In this document: positions 1-8,446 of the stretch, piece by piece
How the letters are laid out: every line of letters begins with the position of its first letter
Position numbering within the stretch: the stretch's first letter is position 1
NCBI GenBank assembly: GCA_910576935.1
Contig: CAJTKG010000024.1
Span: 1-42,799, forward strand
Reading direction: 5' to 3'
Source of the DNA: an uncultured Muribaculaceae bacterium
GTDB taxonomy: Bacteria; Bacteroidota; Bacteroidia; Bacteroidales; Muribaculaceae
Length of the DNA: 42,799 nucleotides
Made by a program: the position numbers and the translations under genes
The notes under the pieces: model-generated
The model's input: only the letters and a program-made list of their open reading frames with translations
What the model was told of the DNA's origin: nothing
Databases searched by the model: none

Positions 1-286
1 CGACAACCGATAACCTCCCCATCCTCATCCCCCTGAAAATAGATCCCCCACCACGACCACGATAGCGGCAGACATCCCCGCGCGTCTAAACCGACCGAAT
101 CGATGTCAAACGCACATTGACATCGTTGTTACAAACCATGAGACTGACGACCTTCTGGTCGTAGCTAAATCAATGAAGATGGGGAGGTTTATCCGACGCC
201 CCGAGGCCGTCGCTCCATGTGATGTGGATTCAAAGACCGTGATACTGTCGTTTTGACTGTTTTCATTTGGCAAAAAATCAAATAAA
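1..286. other. Non-coding window start with REP-like hairpin remnants
   Basis: No convincing gene is visible. A perfect 6-bp inverted repeat with a TTCT loop lies at 147-162 (ACGACC/GGTCGT). An imperfect GC-rich one lies near 195-212, followed by GCTCCATG. Both resemble the hairpin-plus-TCCATA units seen again at 28356-28565. A 65-codon minus-strand frame here runs through the hairpins and shows no family features. Confidence 0.5.
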
Positions 287-319
287 TTTGGCGTTGCTTT
301 CAACTTATTCGTAAATTTG
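287..319 (+). promoter_or_regulatory. Bacteroides-type promoter for the TPR gene
   Basis: TTTG at 287-290 is followed by a 21-base spacer and TAAATTTG at 312-319. This matches the -33 TTTG / -7 TAnnTTTG pattern of the Bacteroidota primary sigma factor. The ATG follows at 336, giving a leader of roughly 10 bases. Confidence 0.6.
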
Positions 320-335
320 TAGCAAATCTCTGATT

Positions 336-3311
336 ATGAAAAAGCGATTACTTATTTCAATCCTTGCCGGCGCGGCTGTGATGCCGGTGATGGCTCAGAT
401 AAATTCAACCGCAAATGACGGTTATCTCAAACGCGGCGAAGCTATGTTTGCCGATCGCAATTACGTCGGTTGTATCGATCAGCTTGCCCGACTCGACCGC
501 GCGGCGCTCTCTGAGAGCGAGCGCGAAGAGTCTGACTGGCTCATTGCCATGGCTAATTTCAACATCTCGGGACGCGCTGCCAAGCCCCACTTCGTGGCTT
601 TCCTGTCGATGTATCCATATTCGCTCCACCGTCAGCAGGCCTTGATGCGCATCGGCGACTGTCTCTTCGAGACGAGTTATGCCGACGCCCTTAAAGTCTA
701 TCAGAGCGTCAATGCCGACGCCCTTTCTGCCGGCGAGGCCGACGAACTGGCATATCGCGAAGGCTATTGCCGCCTTCAGCTCGCCGATTTCGATGCCGCC
801 GCGTCGCATTTCAACGCCTTGCTGTCGACACGCCGCTATGGTAACGCCGCCCGATTCTATCTCGGCTATATAGCCTATGTCAAGGGCGATTACCGCGAGG
901 CTCAGCGCTATTTCAAAGACGTTGACACCTCAACCGAGCCGGGCAATATGGCCGATTACTATCTGGCGCAGATCTATTTTGTCGACGGCGACTATAACCG
1001 CGCCCTCAGTACGACCAAGTCGCTGCTGCGACGCAACGACAACCGTGCCGACTTCGTCGCCGAGGCCAACCGCATCGCCGGCGAATCGCTATATCACATC
1101 GGTCGCCGAAGCGAGGCTATAGATTATCTCGAAAAATACCGTGCGGCGGTCGAGACCCCATCGTTGTCGACACTTTATATACTCGGTCTCGCCGAATATG
1201 AGCAGGGCAACTATGCCCGTGCCATTCAGGCGCTCGAACCTGTGTCGGCCGATGACAGCGCAATGGGCCAGAGCGCATATCTCTATATCGGACAGGCTCT
1301 TGTCAATACCGGTGACAAGTCGGCCGCGTTACTTGCTTTCGACAAGGCGCTGCGTCTGCCCTACGACCCTAAAGTACAGGAAGCCGCCTTTTATAACTAT
1401 GCCGTGGCCAAATTCGACGGTGCTACAATACCGTTCGGCAGTACGGTATCGACATTTGAAGAATTTCTGCGGCGCTATCCCGATAGCGATCATGCTCCCG
1501 AGGTCCAGGAGTATATCGTCACCGGCTACATGACCGACAACAATTATGAATCGGCTCTCGAGAGCATCGAACGCATGAGAAATCCCGGCGACAAAATCCT
1601 TGCCGCCAAGCAACAGATACTCTACACCCTCGGCGCGCGCGCCCTGTCGACAGGCAACCCCAAACGTGCTATCGCATATCTCACCGCAGTCGAACCTCTT
1701 GCGCGATACAACCGCGAGGGCGCTCTCGAGGCACGGCTTCTGCTCGGCGAGGCGCAGTATCGCGACGGTGACTATGAAGCTGCCGAGAAAAACCTCAAGG
1801 CATATCTTGCCAAAGCTCCTGCCCGCTCGAACAATGCCGCGATAGCCAACTACGATCTTGGTTACACCCAATTTGCCCTCAAGGATTACGACGCCGCGCG
1901 ACGCTCGTTCGAAAAGTTCGCCGCAGCGCCATCACAGCGTCCCGAAGCTCTTGCCGACGCATATAACCGCCTGGGCGACATAAGCTACTACGCTTCAGAC
2001 TTCGCCGAAGCCGGACGCCACTATGACGAATCCTACCGGCTCAATCCGTCGGCGGGCGACTATTCGCTCTTCCAGAAAGCGTTGATGCGGGGCTATGAGC
2101 GCGACCACCGTGCCAAGATCTCCGGTCTCGAGACACTTCTCGGCGACTTCCCCTCATCGACCCTCGGCGCCGATGCCATGCTCGAGATGACATCGAGCTA
2201 CATACAGCTCGGCGACAACGCATCGGCCATCAAGGTCTATCGTCGTCTGGTTTCAGAGTATCCCAACACGGCCCAGGGGCGTCAGGGTTATCTACAGCTG
2301 GCACTGACGCTGCTCAACGACGGCAAGAAAGCGCAGGCGGTCGATACGTATAAAGATGTCATCAGACTTTATCCCACAAGCGAGGAAGCCCGTGAGGCTG
2401 TTGACGCCCTCAAGCTCATATGCGCCGAAGCCGGCACCCTTGCCGAATACATGGAATTTATCAATTCAGTGCCCGATGCTCCGAAAATTGATATATCGGA
2501 GGTTGACCGTCTTACATTCGAGACCGCCGAGCGCGACTACATCGCCGAAGGCAACACCGGTCGCCTCGAAGCATACACCTCGAAATATCCCGACGGCGCA
2601 TATTTCGCCAAAGCGACATCATATCTGCTTGAAGCCGCCGTCGAAGCCGGTGACGACGACAAGGCCTACGGTTATGCGATGGCGCTTGTCGAACGTTTTC
2701 CCGACAACAGCCTGAGCGAAAATGCCTATGCCATTGTCGCCACGCGTCAATATAACCTCGGTCAGACCGAGCCGGCTCTTGCAACATGGCGCGCTCTCGA
2801 ACAACGTGCGTCATCGTCAAAAAATCTCAACGCCGCCCGCACCGGCATCATGCGTGCCGCCCGCGACCTCTCTGATTATGAGGCCGTCATCGCTGCCGCC
2901 GACGCTCTGCTGGCGTCGTCGACCCTCGGTTCTGAAGACAAGACCGAAGCGATATTCTCGCGAGGCATCGCCCTCGAGATGCGCGGCGACCGCGAAGCCG
3001 CTCGTGACGAATGGTGCAAAATAGCCGGCATAACCGATGACCTCTACGGTGCCAAGAGTGCATACTATCTGTCTCAGAGCCTCTTCGATGACAAGAAAAT
3101 CGACGAGGCCCGAAAGACGGTCGAGGCCCTCAACGCCTCGGGAACTCCTCATTCATATTGGCTGGCACGCGGATTCATACTTCTGAGCGACATCTTCGAG
3201 GCCGAGGGCAAAAGCTTTGAGGCAAAGGAATATCTCAAGGCTCTCAAAGAGAATTACCCCGGTGACGAAACCGATATTTTCATGATGATTGACAACCGAT
3301 TAAATAAATGA
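336..3311 (+). CDS. Large secreted tetratricopeptide-repeat protein
   Basis: The 991-residue protein begins with a clear signal peptide (about residues 1-20, MKKRLL... ending PVMAQ), so it should be periplasmic or outer-membrane associated. Nearly all of the rest is helical TPR-type repeats, recognisable by recurrent A..YLG.A.Y..GDY..A...F spacing. YfiO/TolA-like stretches such as 'YPNTAQGRQGYLQLA' and 'YPTSEEAREAVDALK' occur in the second half. TPR arrays of this kind scaffold protein complexes at the envelope; no catalytic motif is visible. The next gene, an outer-membrane barrel, starts only 9 bases downstream, so the two are probably co-transcribed and may act together. The start is supported by the signal peptide and the promoter just upstream. 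The specific function is unknown. Confidence 0.85.
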   Translation: MKKRLLISILAGAAVMPVMAQINSTANDGYLKRGEAMFADRNYVGCIDQLARLDRAALSESEREESDWLIAMANFNISGRAAKPHFVAFLSMYPYSLHRQQALMRIGDCLFETSYADALKVYQSVNADALSAGEADELAYREGYCRLQLADFDAAASHFNALLSTRRYGNAARFYLGYIAYVKGDYREAQRYFKDVDTSTEPGNMADYYLAQIYFVDGDYNRALSTTKSLLRRNDNRADFVAEANRIAGESLYHIGRRSEAIDYLEKYRAAVETPSLSTLYILGLAEYEQGNYARAIQALEPVSADDSAMGQSAYLYIGQALVNTGDKSAALLAFDKALRLPYDPKVQEAAFYNYAVAKFDGATIPFGSTVSTFEEFLRRYPDSDHAPEVQEYIVTGYMTDNNYESALESIERMRNPGDKILAAKQQILYTLGARALSTGNPKRAIAYLTAVEPLARYNREGALEARLLLGEAQYRDGDYEAAEKNLKAYLAKAPARSNNAAIANYDLGYTQFALKDYDAARRSFEKFAAAPSQRPEALADAYNRLGDISYYASDFAEAGRHYDESYRLNPSAGDYSLFQKALMRGYERDHRAKISGLETLLGDFPSSTLGADAMLEMTSSYIQLGDNASAIKVYRRLVSEYPNTAQGRQGYLQLALTLLNDGKKAQAVDTYKDVIRLYPTSEEAREAVDALKLICAEAGTLAEYMEFINSVPDAPKIDISEVDRLTFETAERDYIAEGNTGRLEAYTSKYPDGAYFAKATSYLLEAAVEAGDDDKAYGYAMALVERFPDNSLSENAYAIVATRQYNLGQTEPALATWRALEQRASSSKNLNAARTGIMRAARDLSDYEAVIAAADALLASSTLGSEDKTEAIFSRGIALEMRGDREAARDEWCKIAGITDDLYGAKSAYYLSQSLFDDKKIDEARKTVEALNASGTPHSYWLARGFILLSDIFEAEGKSFEAKEYLKALKENYPGDETDIFMMIDNRLNK

Positions 3312-3320
3312 TAGATTAAA

Positions 3321-5030
3321 ATGGTTAATATCAGATATATACTCACCTGTGCGCTTGTCTTTGCGACTGCGTCGGCACAGGCTAAAGACCTGAAGACTGA
3401 AATCACTGTCGACCGCACGGTCGTGCCGGTCGAACGTCAGGCCTCGCGGCTCGGCTCGGTGATGCCCGAGCTATATTCGCCTGTCATCAGACACAAAGCT
3501 CTCGGTTTATACGAGTATGGCGATGCTTCTGAGATTCTTCCGTCGATTTCGCGTCTCGAGCCGATGAACTATGGCGACACGCTCACGTTGACGCCTTATC
3601 GCGGCTATGCGTCGATAGGCTATTTTCCCGCTTTCAACCTTGGCGCCTCGGCCGGCTACCGTATCGTCAACAAAGCCGCAACCCGTCTGGGAGCATGGTT
3701 TCAGTATGACGGTTATTCTTATAAAGACTTCAAGAGCGATCGCCATGAATACATCAAGAACGACGGCAACTTCAAGAACAACACCGTCGCCCTCGGCGTC
3801 CATCTCGATCAGCGGGTAGGCTCGGCGAGCCGCGTGTCGGCCGGGGTGACATACTCGTTTGCCGCGCTGACCAATCCTTTCTATGACAAAGATTTCACTC
3901 AGAATCGCAACGATTTTGCCGTCAATGCGGCATGGTGGTCACGTGCCGGTAAATTCAACTATCACGTCAATGTCGACTTCGATCGCTTTGCATTCACTAA
4001 AGACTTCAGTGACGAGGTTTATAGATATAAAGCAGCCGGCGAGAGCCTTTTAGGCTTCAAAGCCGGACTTGCCTACGCCGCCGACGGCGTCACTCCGGCC
4101 TGGGGGCTTGAAGTTGCCGCCGACTTCCTCAACCAATCGGCATGCGGCCAAAATTATACCGAGAAACCCGGTACGCAGGGTATAATATCACTCACACCCT
4201 ATTATGCCTTCAATGTCGGCAAATTTCACGGCCGCGTCGGTCTTAAAGTCGATTTTATGACCGGCAAGGAAAAGGCGGGTTCGTCTGTAGGTGATTACAA
4301 AACGTTGCGTGTCGCTCCCGACGTCCTCGTCGACTATAACGCAACGTCGCAGTTTGCTGTCTTCGCCCGCGTCACAGGCGGCGAAAACTTCAACAGTCTG
4401 CGCTCGATGTCACAGATTACCCCCTTTATCCCCTCGTGGGAGCATTACGGCCGCTCAAACATTCCCGTCGCTGTCGACGCCGGCTTCAATATCGGTCCGT
4501 TCAAAGGTTTTGCGGCAAGTTTCTTCGGCGGATATGCCGTAGCCAACGACTGGATGATGCCCGACATTGACGGCTTTGAAGCCGATGATGTCAAAGGATG
4601 GCATATCGGTGTCAGATTCGATTATAGCTACGGCAGCCTCATCGAGGCCTCGGCCTCTGTCGAGACAGCGGCTTCGGGCGACATCGACAAGGCTTACTAT
4701 CTATGGCGCGACCGTGCCAAGTGGGTTGCAAACGCTACGGTCACAGTGCGCCCGGTCGACAAACTCTCGATAGGTCTTGATTATAGGCTGCGCGCTCTGC
4801 GCAACTGCTATGACAACAATGACTATTACAGCGTCGCATCGGTTGTACATGACTATGACATTTCACTCGGCAACGTAAGCGACCTCTCGTTGGAAGCCGG
4901 CTATGCCATAACTGATGCTTTCAGCGTCTTTGCCAGAGGCGAGAACCTGCTCAACCGACGTTATGACATCATATACGGCGTTGCAGCCCAAGGTCTCAAA
5001 GGCCTCGTCGGCGTCTCGCTGAAGTTCTGA
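3321..5030 (+). CDS. Outer-membrane beta-barrel, TonB-dependent-receptor-like, no plug domain
   Basis: The protein has 569 residues. A signal peptide (about 1-21, ending ASAQA) is followed by alternating aromatic/polar beta strands and a C-terminal half typical of TonB-dependent receptor barrels. 'FARGENLLNRRYDIIYG' near the end and a terminal Phe are classic for the last strands of such barrels. It is shorter than normal receptors (about 650-1000 residues). After the leader it has a short stretch but no recognisable plug domain or carboxypeptidase-like domain. It may therefore be an outer-membrane channel or structural barrel and not an active transporter. It follows the TPR gene after 9 bases, suggesting a two-gene envelope operon. 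Substrate unknown. Confidence 0.75.
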   Translation: MVNIRYILTCALVFATASAQAKDLKTEITVDRTVVPVERQASRLGSVMPELYSPVIRHKALGLYEYGDASEILPSISRLEPMNYGDTLTLTPYRGYASIGYFPAFNLGASAGYRIVNKAATRLGAWFQYDGYSYKDFKSDRHEYIKNDGNFKNNTVALGVHLDQRVGSASRVSAGVTYSFAALTNPFYDKDFTQNRNDFAVNAAWWSRAGKFNYHVNVDFDRFAFTKDFSDEVYRYKAAGESLLGFKAGLAYAADGVTPAWGLEVAADFLNQSACGQNYTEKPGTQGIISLTPYYAFNVGKFHGRVGLKVDFMTGKEKAGSSVGDYKTLRVAPDVLVDYNATSQFAVFARVTGGENFNSLRSMSQITPFIPSWEHYGRSNIPVAVDAGFNIGPFKGFAASFFGGYAVANDWMMPDIDGFEADDVKGWHIGVRFDYSYGSLIEASASVETAASGDIDKAYYLWRDRAKWVANATVTVRPVDKLSIGLDYRLRALRNCYDNNDYYSVASVVHDYDISLGNVSDLSLEAGYAITDAFSVFARGENLLNRRYDIIYGVAAQGLKGLVGVSLKF

Positions 5031-5069
5031 TACGACGAAATCCGGCGCAAGTTGACTATTCGCCCTTGC

Positions 5070-5609
5070 CTATTCTCCGATCTCGAAGATCGAGAAGTTG
5101 ACCGAGCCGTAGGCGCGGTGTCCGGTGAAGTGGGGCAGGGTGCTGAAATCGTGTGCCTTGCTGTGCTCGACGATGACGATTGTGCCGGGTTTGAGCATCT
5201 GCGAGCCGAGAATCTTCGCAGGCACGGAAGCGAAGTCGGGCATGTCGTAGGGCGGATCGGCGAAGATTAGATCGAATTTTTTCGTGCACGTGTCGATAAA
5301 TTTCAATGCGTCGCCCTTGATGAGGGTGAGATTGTCGACATTGAGCTGACCGGCAACTTTTTTGATGAAGTTATATTGCGTTGCGGCTTTCTCGACGGCG
5401 GTTACGTCGGCACATCCGCGCGACAGCAACTCAAATGTGATAGCGCCCGTGCCGGCAAAAAGATCAAGAGCCGACAGACCTTCGAAGTCGACCATATTCT
5501 CGAGCACGTTGAAGATATTCTCGCGGGCGAAGTCGGTCGTCGGGCGTGCTGTTATGTTTGTCGGCACGTCGAAGCGGCGACGGCCGTATTTTCCTCTTAT
5601 TATTCGCAT
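5070..5609 (-). CDS. rsmD: 16S rRNA (guanine966-N2)-methyltransferase RsmD
   Basis: The protein has 179 residues, close to the family norm, and is predicted to methylate G966 of 16S rRNA with S-adenosylmethionine. It starts MRIIRGKYGRR, the typical RsmD N-terminus, followed by RPT-DFAREN-IFN near residues 22-34. The SAM-binding loop LDLFAGTGA lies around 48-56, and the catalytic FADPPYD motif around 116-122. An upstream extension of the open frame to 6116 is rejected because the family N-terminus begins here. The first 10 bases overlap the end of the upstream DUF3822 gene, implying translational coupling. It converges on the barrel gene with only 39 bases between stops, where no terminator hairpin is obvious. 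Confidence 0.95.
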   Translation of the reverse strand: MRIIRGKYGRRRFDVPTNITARPTTDFARENIFNVLENMVDFEGLSALDLFAGTGAITFELLSRGCADVTAVEKAATQYNFIKKVAGQLNVDNLTLIKGDALKFIDTCTKKFDLIFADPPYDMPDFASVPAKILGSQMLKPGTIVIVEHSKAHDFSTLPHFTGHRAYGSVNFSIFEIGE

Positions 5610-6439
5610 AGTGGCAAAATTATCAGTTCGAACGGAGCGGCAAGAGACTCTTTGCCGTGGCGGTAGACATCCGACGGGAATATCAGCGGCATTACATAGT
5701 TGACATACTGTCGGAGCAGCGGCGTCAGGCTGTCGCGCGTGGTGCGGTCGCCCGAGAGCATTATCTCGTCGTTCAGTTGGTCGAAGCCGCAGATACGCGC
5801 CACGGCAAGACTGTAGTACAGGGCGTCGGCGACTGTCGTTGTCCTGAATGTATTGGCCAGCAGCATCCCGTCGTTTGAGAATGCCACTATGTCGACCGTG
5901 TCGTCCGAGAGGTTGACAAACAGTTTGATGTTGTTGACGGCGCGGCTCTGGAAAGAGTAGTAGCGGCACAGTGGCGTCAGACGATGGTATACGGGCGGAT
6001 TGTTGAATGTTCGGGCTATGAGGCCTGCGATATCGCTGTCGAGCTTCATGATCAGCGCGGCCCCGACTCGAGCTATGTTGTTGGCTATTAGTTTGCCCGT
6101 GCCGTCGCCGGGCCATAGCATAGAAGCCGCTTTTTCGAGTCTGTCACTGTCTCCGGCGATATAATCGGGCACGAAAGCCAGCCGCGGGCAGTCGACCACG
6201 ACGTCTGTGCGGCCGAAATCACAGAGCAATAACGGATTGTCATAGACCGCTTCTTCGAGTGCCTTGGACACGGATGTGGCTGCACTGTCGAAATCGATAT
6301 GCCGGAGTATCAGCGAATTGTCTTCGACGGTCGAACGCAGGGCTATATCAAGAGCGCTGTCGCTGATTTTAAGCGACAGGTTCCAGAAGCGGTGGTCTTT
6401 GATAGCATCCTTAGTGAGTCTGTTGTCGTTATGATCCAT
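5600..6439 (-). CDS. DUF3822 family protein
   Basis: The 279-residue cytoplasmic protein has no signal peptide. It resembles the DUF3822 family of Bacteroidota, which sits beside rsmD in many genomes and is thought to have an actin/hexokinase-like (ASKHA) fold. 'LVNLSDDTVDIVAFSNDGMLLANTFR' style segments around 180-205 fit such a fold. The start MDHNDNRL at 6439 was chosen over an upstream Met at 6547. The extra 36 residues have no family character, and a TAAATTTG promoter box at 6473-6480 lies between the two starts. The gene overlaps rsmD by 10 bases. Function is not established; a link to ribosome or rRNA maturation is only suggested by the pairing. Confidence 0.7.
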   Translation of the reverse strand: MDHNDNRLTKDAIKDHRFWNLSLKISDSALDIALRSTVEDNSLILRHIDFDSAATSVSKALEEAVYDNPLLLCDFGRTDVVVDCPRLAFVPDYIAGDSDRLEKAASMLWPGDGTGKLIANNIARVGAALIMKLDSDIAGLIARTFNNPPVYHRLTPLCRYYSFQSRAVNNIKLFVNLSDDTVDIVAFSNDGMLLANTFRTTTVADALYYSLAVARICGFDQLNDEIMLSGDRTTRDSLTPLLRQYVNYVMPLIFPSDVYRHGKESLAAPFELIILPLCE

Positions 6440-6472
6440 GAAATCCGTCCGCCGAAAGTGACAGCGGTAATG

Positions 6473-6480
6473 CAAATTTA
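6473..6480 (-). promoter_or_regulatory. -7 box (TAAATTTG) for DUF3822-rsmD
   Basis: On the minus strand TAAATTTG lies 33 bases before the chosen ATG at 6439. No TTTG at the preferred 19-21 base distance was found upstream, so only the -7 element is supported. Confidence 0.4.
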
Positions 6481-6729
6481 CGCCAATAATTCCACAAAAT
6501 AAAACAAAACATCCCGAAAAACGCAGCCGGCTAATCAAGCACCCCATGCCATTAAGAATCGTTTATAGGGTATTGCCGAGTATACGCTTACGACCAAAAG
6601 ATATAATTGGCGACATAAAAGCCAAAATTCCGGCCATATATTTTTTAACTGAAAAGACATATTAAATCGACAAATTTAAAGTCGTACATTAAAATAGTCC
6701 TATTATATGGTATTGTTCATGGCTGAAAA

Positions 6730-6761
6730 TTTGTCGGGTTGGGAAAGTGTTTTTATCTTTG
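6730..6761 (+). promoter_or_regulatory. Promoter of the cobalamin-uptake operon
   Basis: TTTG at 6730-6733, a 20-base spacer and TATCTTTG at 6754-6761 match the Bacteroidota -33/-7 consensus exactly. Transcription would start a few bases downstream, right at the 5' edge of the riboswitch. Confidence 0.75.
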
Positions 6762-6917
6762 CAGCAGAATGGCCAGGGAACCGGGTCAGAATCCCGGACA
6801 GTACCCGCTGCTGTAAGTTCTCAATCGTTTCCGGCGCTGTAATTGCCACTGAAGCTGCCGCTTTCGGGAAGGCGCGTCGGAAGAGAAAAGTCAGAAAACC
6901 TGCCGTTCGGATTTTAA
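6762..6917 (+). promoter_or_regulatory. Cobalamin riboswitch
   Basis: The conserved blocks of the adenosylcobalamin/cobalamin aptamer occur in order. CAGGGAACCGGGTCAGAATC is followed by the CCGGA/CCCGCTGCTGTAA block (about 6775-6825), then the B12-box-like GCCACTG (about 6845-6852), GGGAAGG (about 6867-6873) and finally AGTCAGAAAACCTGCC (about 6888-6903). A small hairpin TTCGG/CCGAA (6906-6922) follows, 28 bases before the btuG start codon. It could act as the expression platform, probably by masking translation initiation, since no U-tract terminator is seen. The boundaries are approximate. The downstream cobalamin uptake genes confirm the assignment. Confidence 0.92.
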
Positions 6918-6949
6918 CCGAATCAGCCGACGGGATTATTGGCAACGAA

Positions 6950-8023
6950 ATGAAGATAATAAAGAACATATATCTGGCTGTTGTGGCGGCGCTCTTGGCG
7001 ACGCTGACATCATGTATGCGCTGGGATTATGCCGATGAAGGCAGCGATTTCGACATTACGGCACCGGGGCTGTTTGTCATAAACGAAGGCAACTTCCAGT
7101 ATGGCAATGCCACGCTGAGTTTTTATAATCCGGCCGACCGCACAGTCGAGAACGAAGTGTTCTTGCGGGCCAACGGCATGAAACTCGGCGATGTTGCCCA
7201 GTCGATGACGATACACGACGGTCTCGGATGGGTCGTGGTCAACAATTCGCACGTCATTTTTGCCATCGACACCGACACTTTCAAAGAGCGCGGGCGCATC
7301 GAGAATCTGACCTCGCCACGCTACATCCATTTTGTCAGTGACGATAAAGCATATGTGACACAGATCTGGGACAACCGTATTTTTATCGTCAACCCGAAAA
7401 CCTACAGCATCACAGGCTACATCACCGTGCCCGACATGCCTCAGAGTTCGGGCTCGACCGAGCAGATGGTGCAGCTCGGACGCTATGTCTACTGCAACTG
7501 CTGGAGCTATCAGAACCGCATCATCAAGATTGACACACTCACCGACGAGGTCGTGGCGAGTCTGACCGTCGGCATCCAGCCGACATCGCTCGTCATAGAC
7601 CGCTACGACCGTCTCTGGACCATCACCAACGGCGGATATGCCGGCAGCCCGTACGGATATGAGGAGCCGGCTCTCCATCGCATCGACCTCGAGACATTTA
7701 CGGTCGACGCCACTTATCGCTTCAGACTCGGCGACAGCCCTTCGGAGATATGTATCAACGGTGCGGGCGACCGTCTCTATTGGATCAACGACGCCGTCTG
7801 GGAAATGGACGTGACGGCGACAGGATTGCCTGTCAGACCGTTTCTTGCGTCGCGCGACACCAAATATTACGGTCTGACGATAGACCCTGCCGGCGGTGAC
7901 GTCTACGTCGCCGACGCTATCGATTATCAGCAGCAAGGCATGATTTACCGTTATACACCCGGCGGCGAACTCATCGACGAATTCTATACCGGCATCACTC
8001 CCGGCGCGTTCTGTTGGAAATAG
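6950..8023 (+). CDS. btuG: BtuG-like surface cobalamin-binding lipoprotein (YncE-type beta-propeller)
   Basis: The protein has 357 residues. A lipoprotein signal peptide (MKIIKNIYL... LLATLTSC, Cys at about 23) is followed by repeating beta-propeller blades of the YncE/DUF5074 type. Examples are 'GLFVINEGNFQYGNATLSFYNP', 'RYIHFVSDDKAYVTQIWDNRIFIVNP', 'GIQPTSLVIDRYDRLWTIT' and 'GLTIDPAGGDVYVADAI'. Known BtuG proteins of gut Bacteroides are seven-bladed propellers on the cell surface that bind cobalamin very tightly and lid BtuB. The position directly after a cobalamin riboswitch and ahead of btuB-FCD fits this. The open frame extends upstream to 6707 through the riboswitch, but that part is RNA and not protein; the lipobox fixes the start at 6950. 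A heptanucleotide repeat follows the stop codon by a few bases. Confidence 0.85.
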   Translation: MKIIKNIYLAVVAALLATLTSCMRWDYADEGSDFDITAPGLFVINEGNFQYGNATLSFYNPADRTVENEVFLRANGMKLGDVAQSMTIHDGLGWVVVNNSHVIFAIDTDTFKERGRIENLTSPRYIHFVSDDKAYVTQIWDNRIFIVNPKTYSITGYITVPDMPQSSGSTEQMVQLGRYVYCNCWSYQNRIIKIDTLTDEVVASLTVGIQPTSLVIDRYDRLWTITNGGYAGSPYGYEEPALHRIDLETFTVDATYRFRLGDSPSEICINGAGDRLYWINDAVWEMDVTATGLPVRPFLASRDTKYYGLTIDPAGGDVYVADAIDYQQQGMIYRYTPGGELIDEFYTGITPGAFCWK

Positions 8024-8028
8024 TTTAT

Positions 8029-8060
8029 AATGCACAATGCATAATTCTCAATTCATAATT
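8029..8060. repeat. Left heptad repeat array of the S23 element
   Basis: AATGCAC AATGCATAATT is followed by CAATTCATAATT, beginning six bases after the btuG stop. It is the inverted counterpart of the GTGCATT array at 8491-8543. Confidence 0.7.
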
Positions 8061-8083
8061 TATAGTGCTTTAGATATATCGAA

Positions 8084-8446
8084 ATGAAAGAAGATAAAGA
8101 CAATGTCATTGCCGCGAAGAGTAAGGCTTTTGCAATAAGATGCATTCGTCTCTATCAGCATCTTTCTGGAAACAATATTGAATTTATCATATGCAAACAG
8201 TTGTTGCGAAGCGGCACAAGCATCGGTGCAAATGTTAAAGAAGCACTACGCGGTCAGAGTAAAGCCGACTTTGGCACTAAAATGAATATCGCTTTGAAAG
8301 AGGCATGTGAATCGGAGTATTGGTTGGAATTGCTGATGGAAACCGATTATATATCAAGGGAAGCATTCGATAGTATTATTGATGATTGCCGGCAGCTGAT
8401 AAGAATGCTGACGGCAATAGTAAAGACTACTTTTGAGAAAAAATGA
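8084..8446 (+). CDS. Four-helix-bundle protein (S23/IVS family)
   Basis: The protein has 120 residues and matches the 'four helix bundle' (S23 ribosomal intervening-sequence) family. Signature segments are 'AIRCIRLYQHLSG', 'KQLLRSGTSIGANVKEALRGQSKADF' (about 44-69) and 'KMNIALKEACESEYWLELLMETDYI' (about 71-95). The family is found in 23S rRNA intervening sequences and as stand-alone genes in Bacteroidota, and is related to the Avd accessory protein of diversity-generating retroelements; its cellular role is not settled. It is clearly more AT-rich than its neighbours and is flanked by heptad repeats, pointing to transfer. Its last four bases (ATGA) overlap the start of the btuB-like gene, so translation of the receptor may be coupled to it. 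Confidence 0.85.
   Translation: MKEDKDNVIAAKSKAFAIRCIRLYQHLSGNNIEFIICKQLLRSGTSIGANVKEALRGQSKADFGTKMNIALKEACESEYWLELLMETDYISREAFDSIIDDCRQLIRMLTAIVKTTFEKK

Noticed and set aside
5070..6116. A 348-residue protein containing RsmD
   Set aside because: The first 169 residues are an out-of-frame reading of the DUF3822 gene; RsmD begins at 5609.
6707..6949. N-terminal extension of the btuG frame
   Set aside because: It translates the conserved riboswitch; the lipoprotein leader at 6950 marks the true start.
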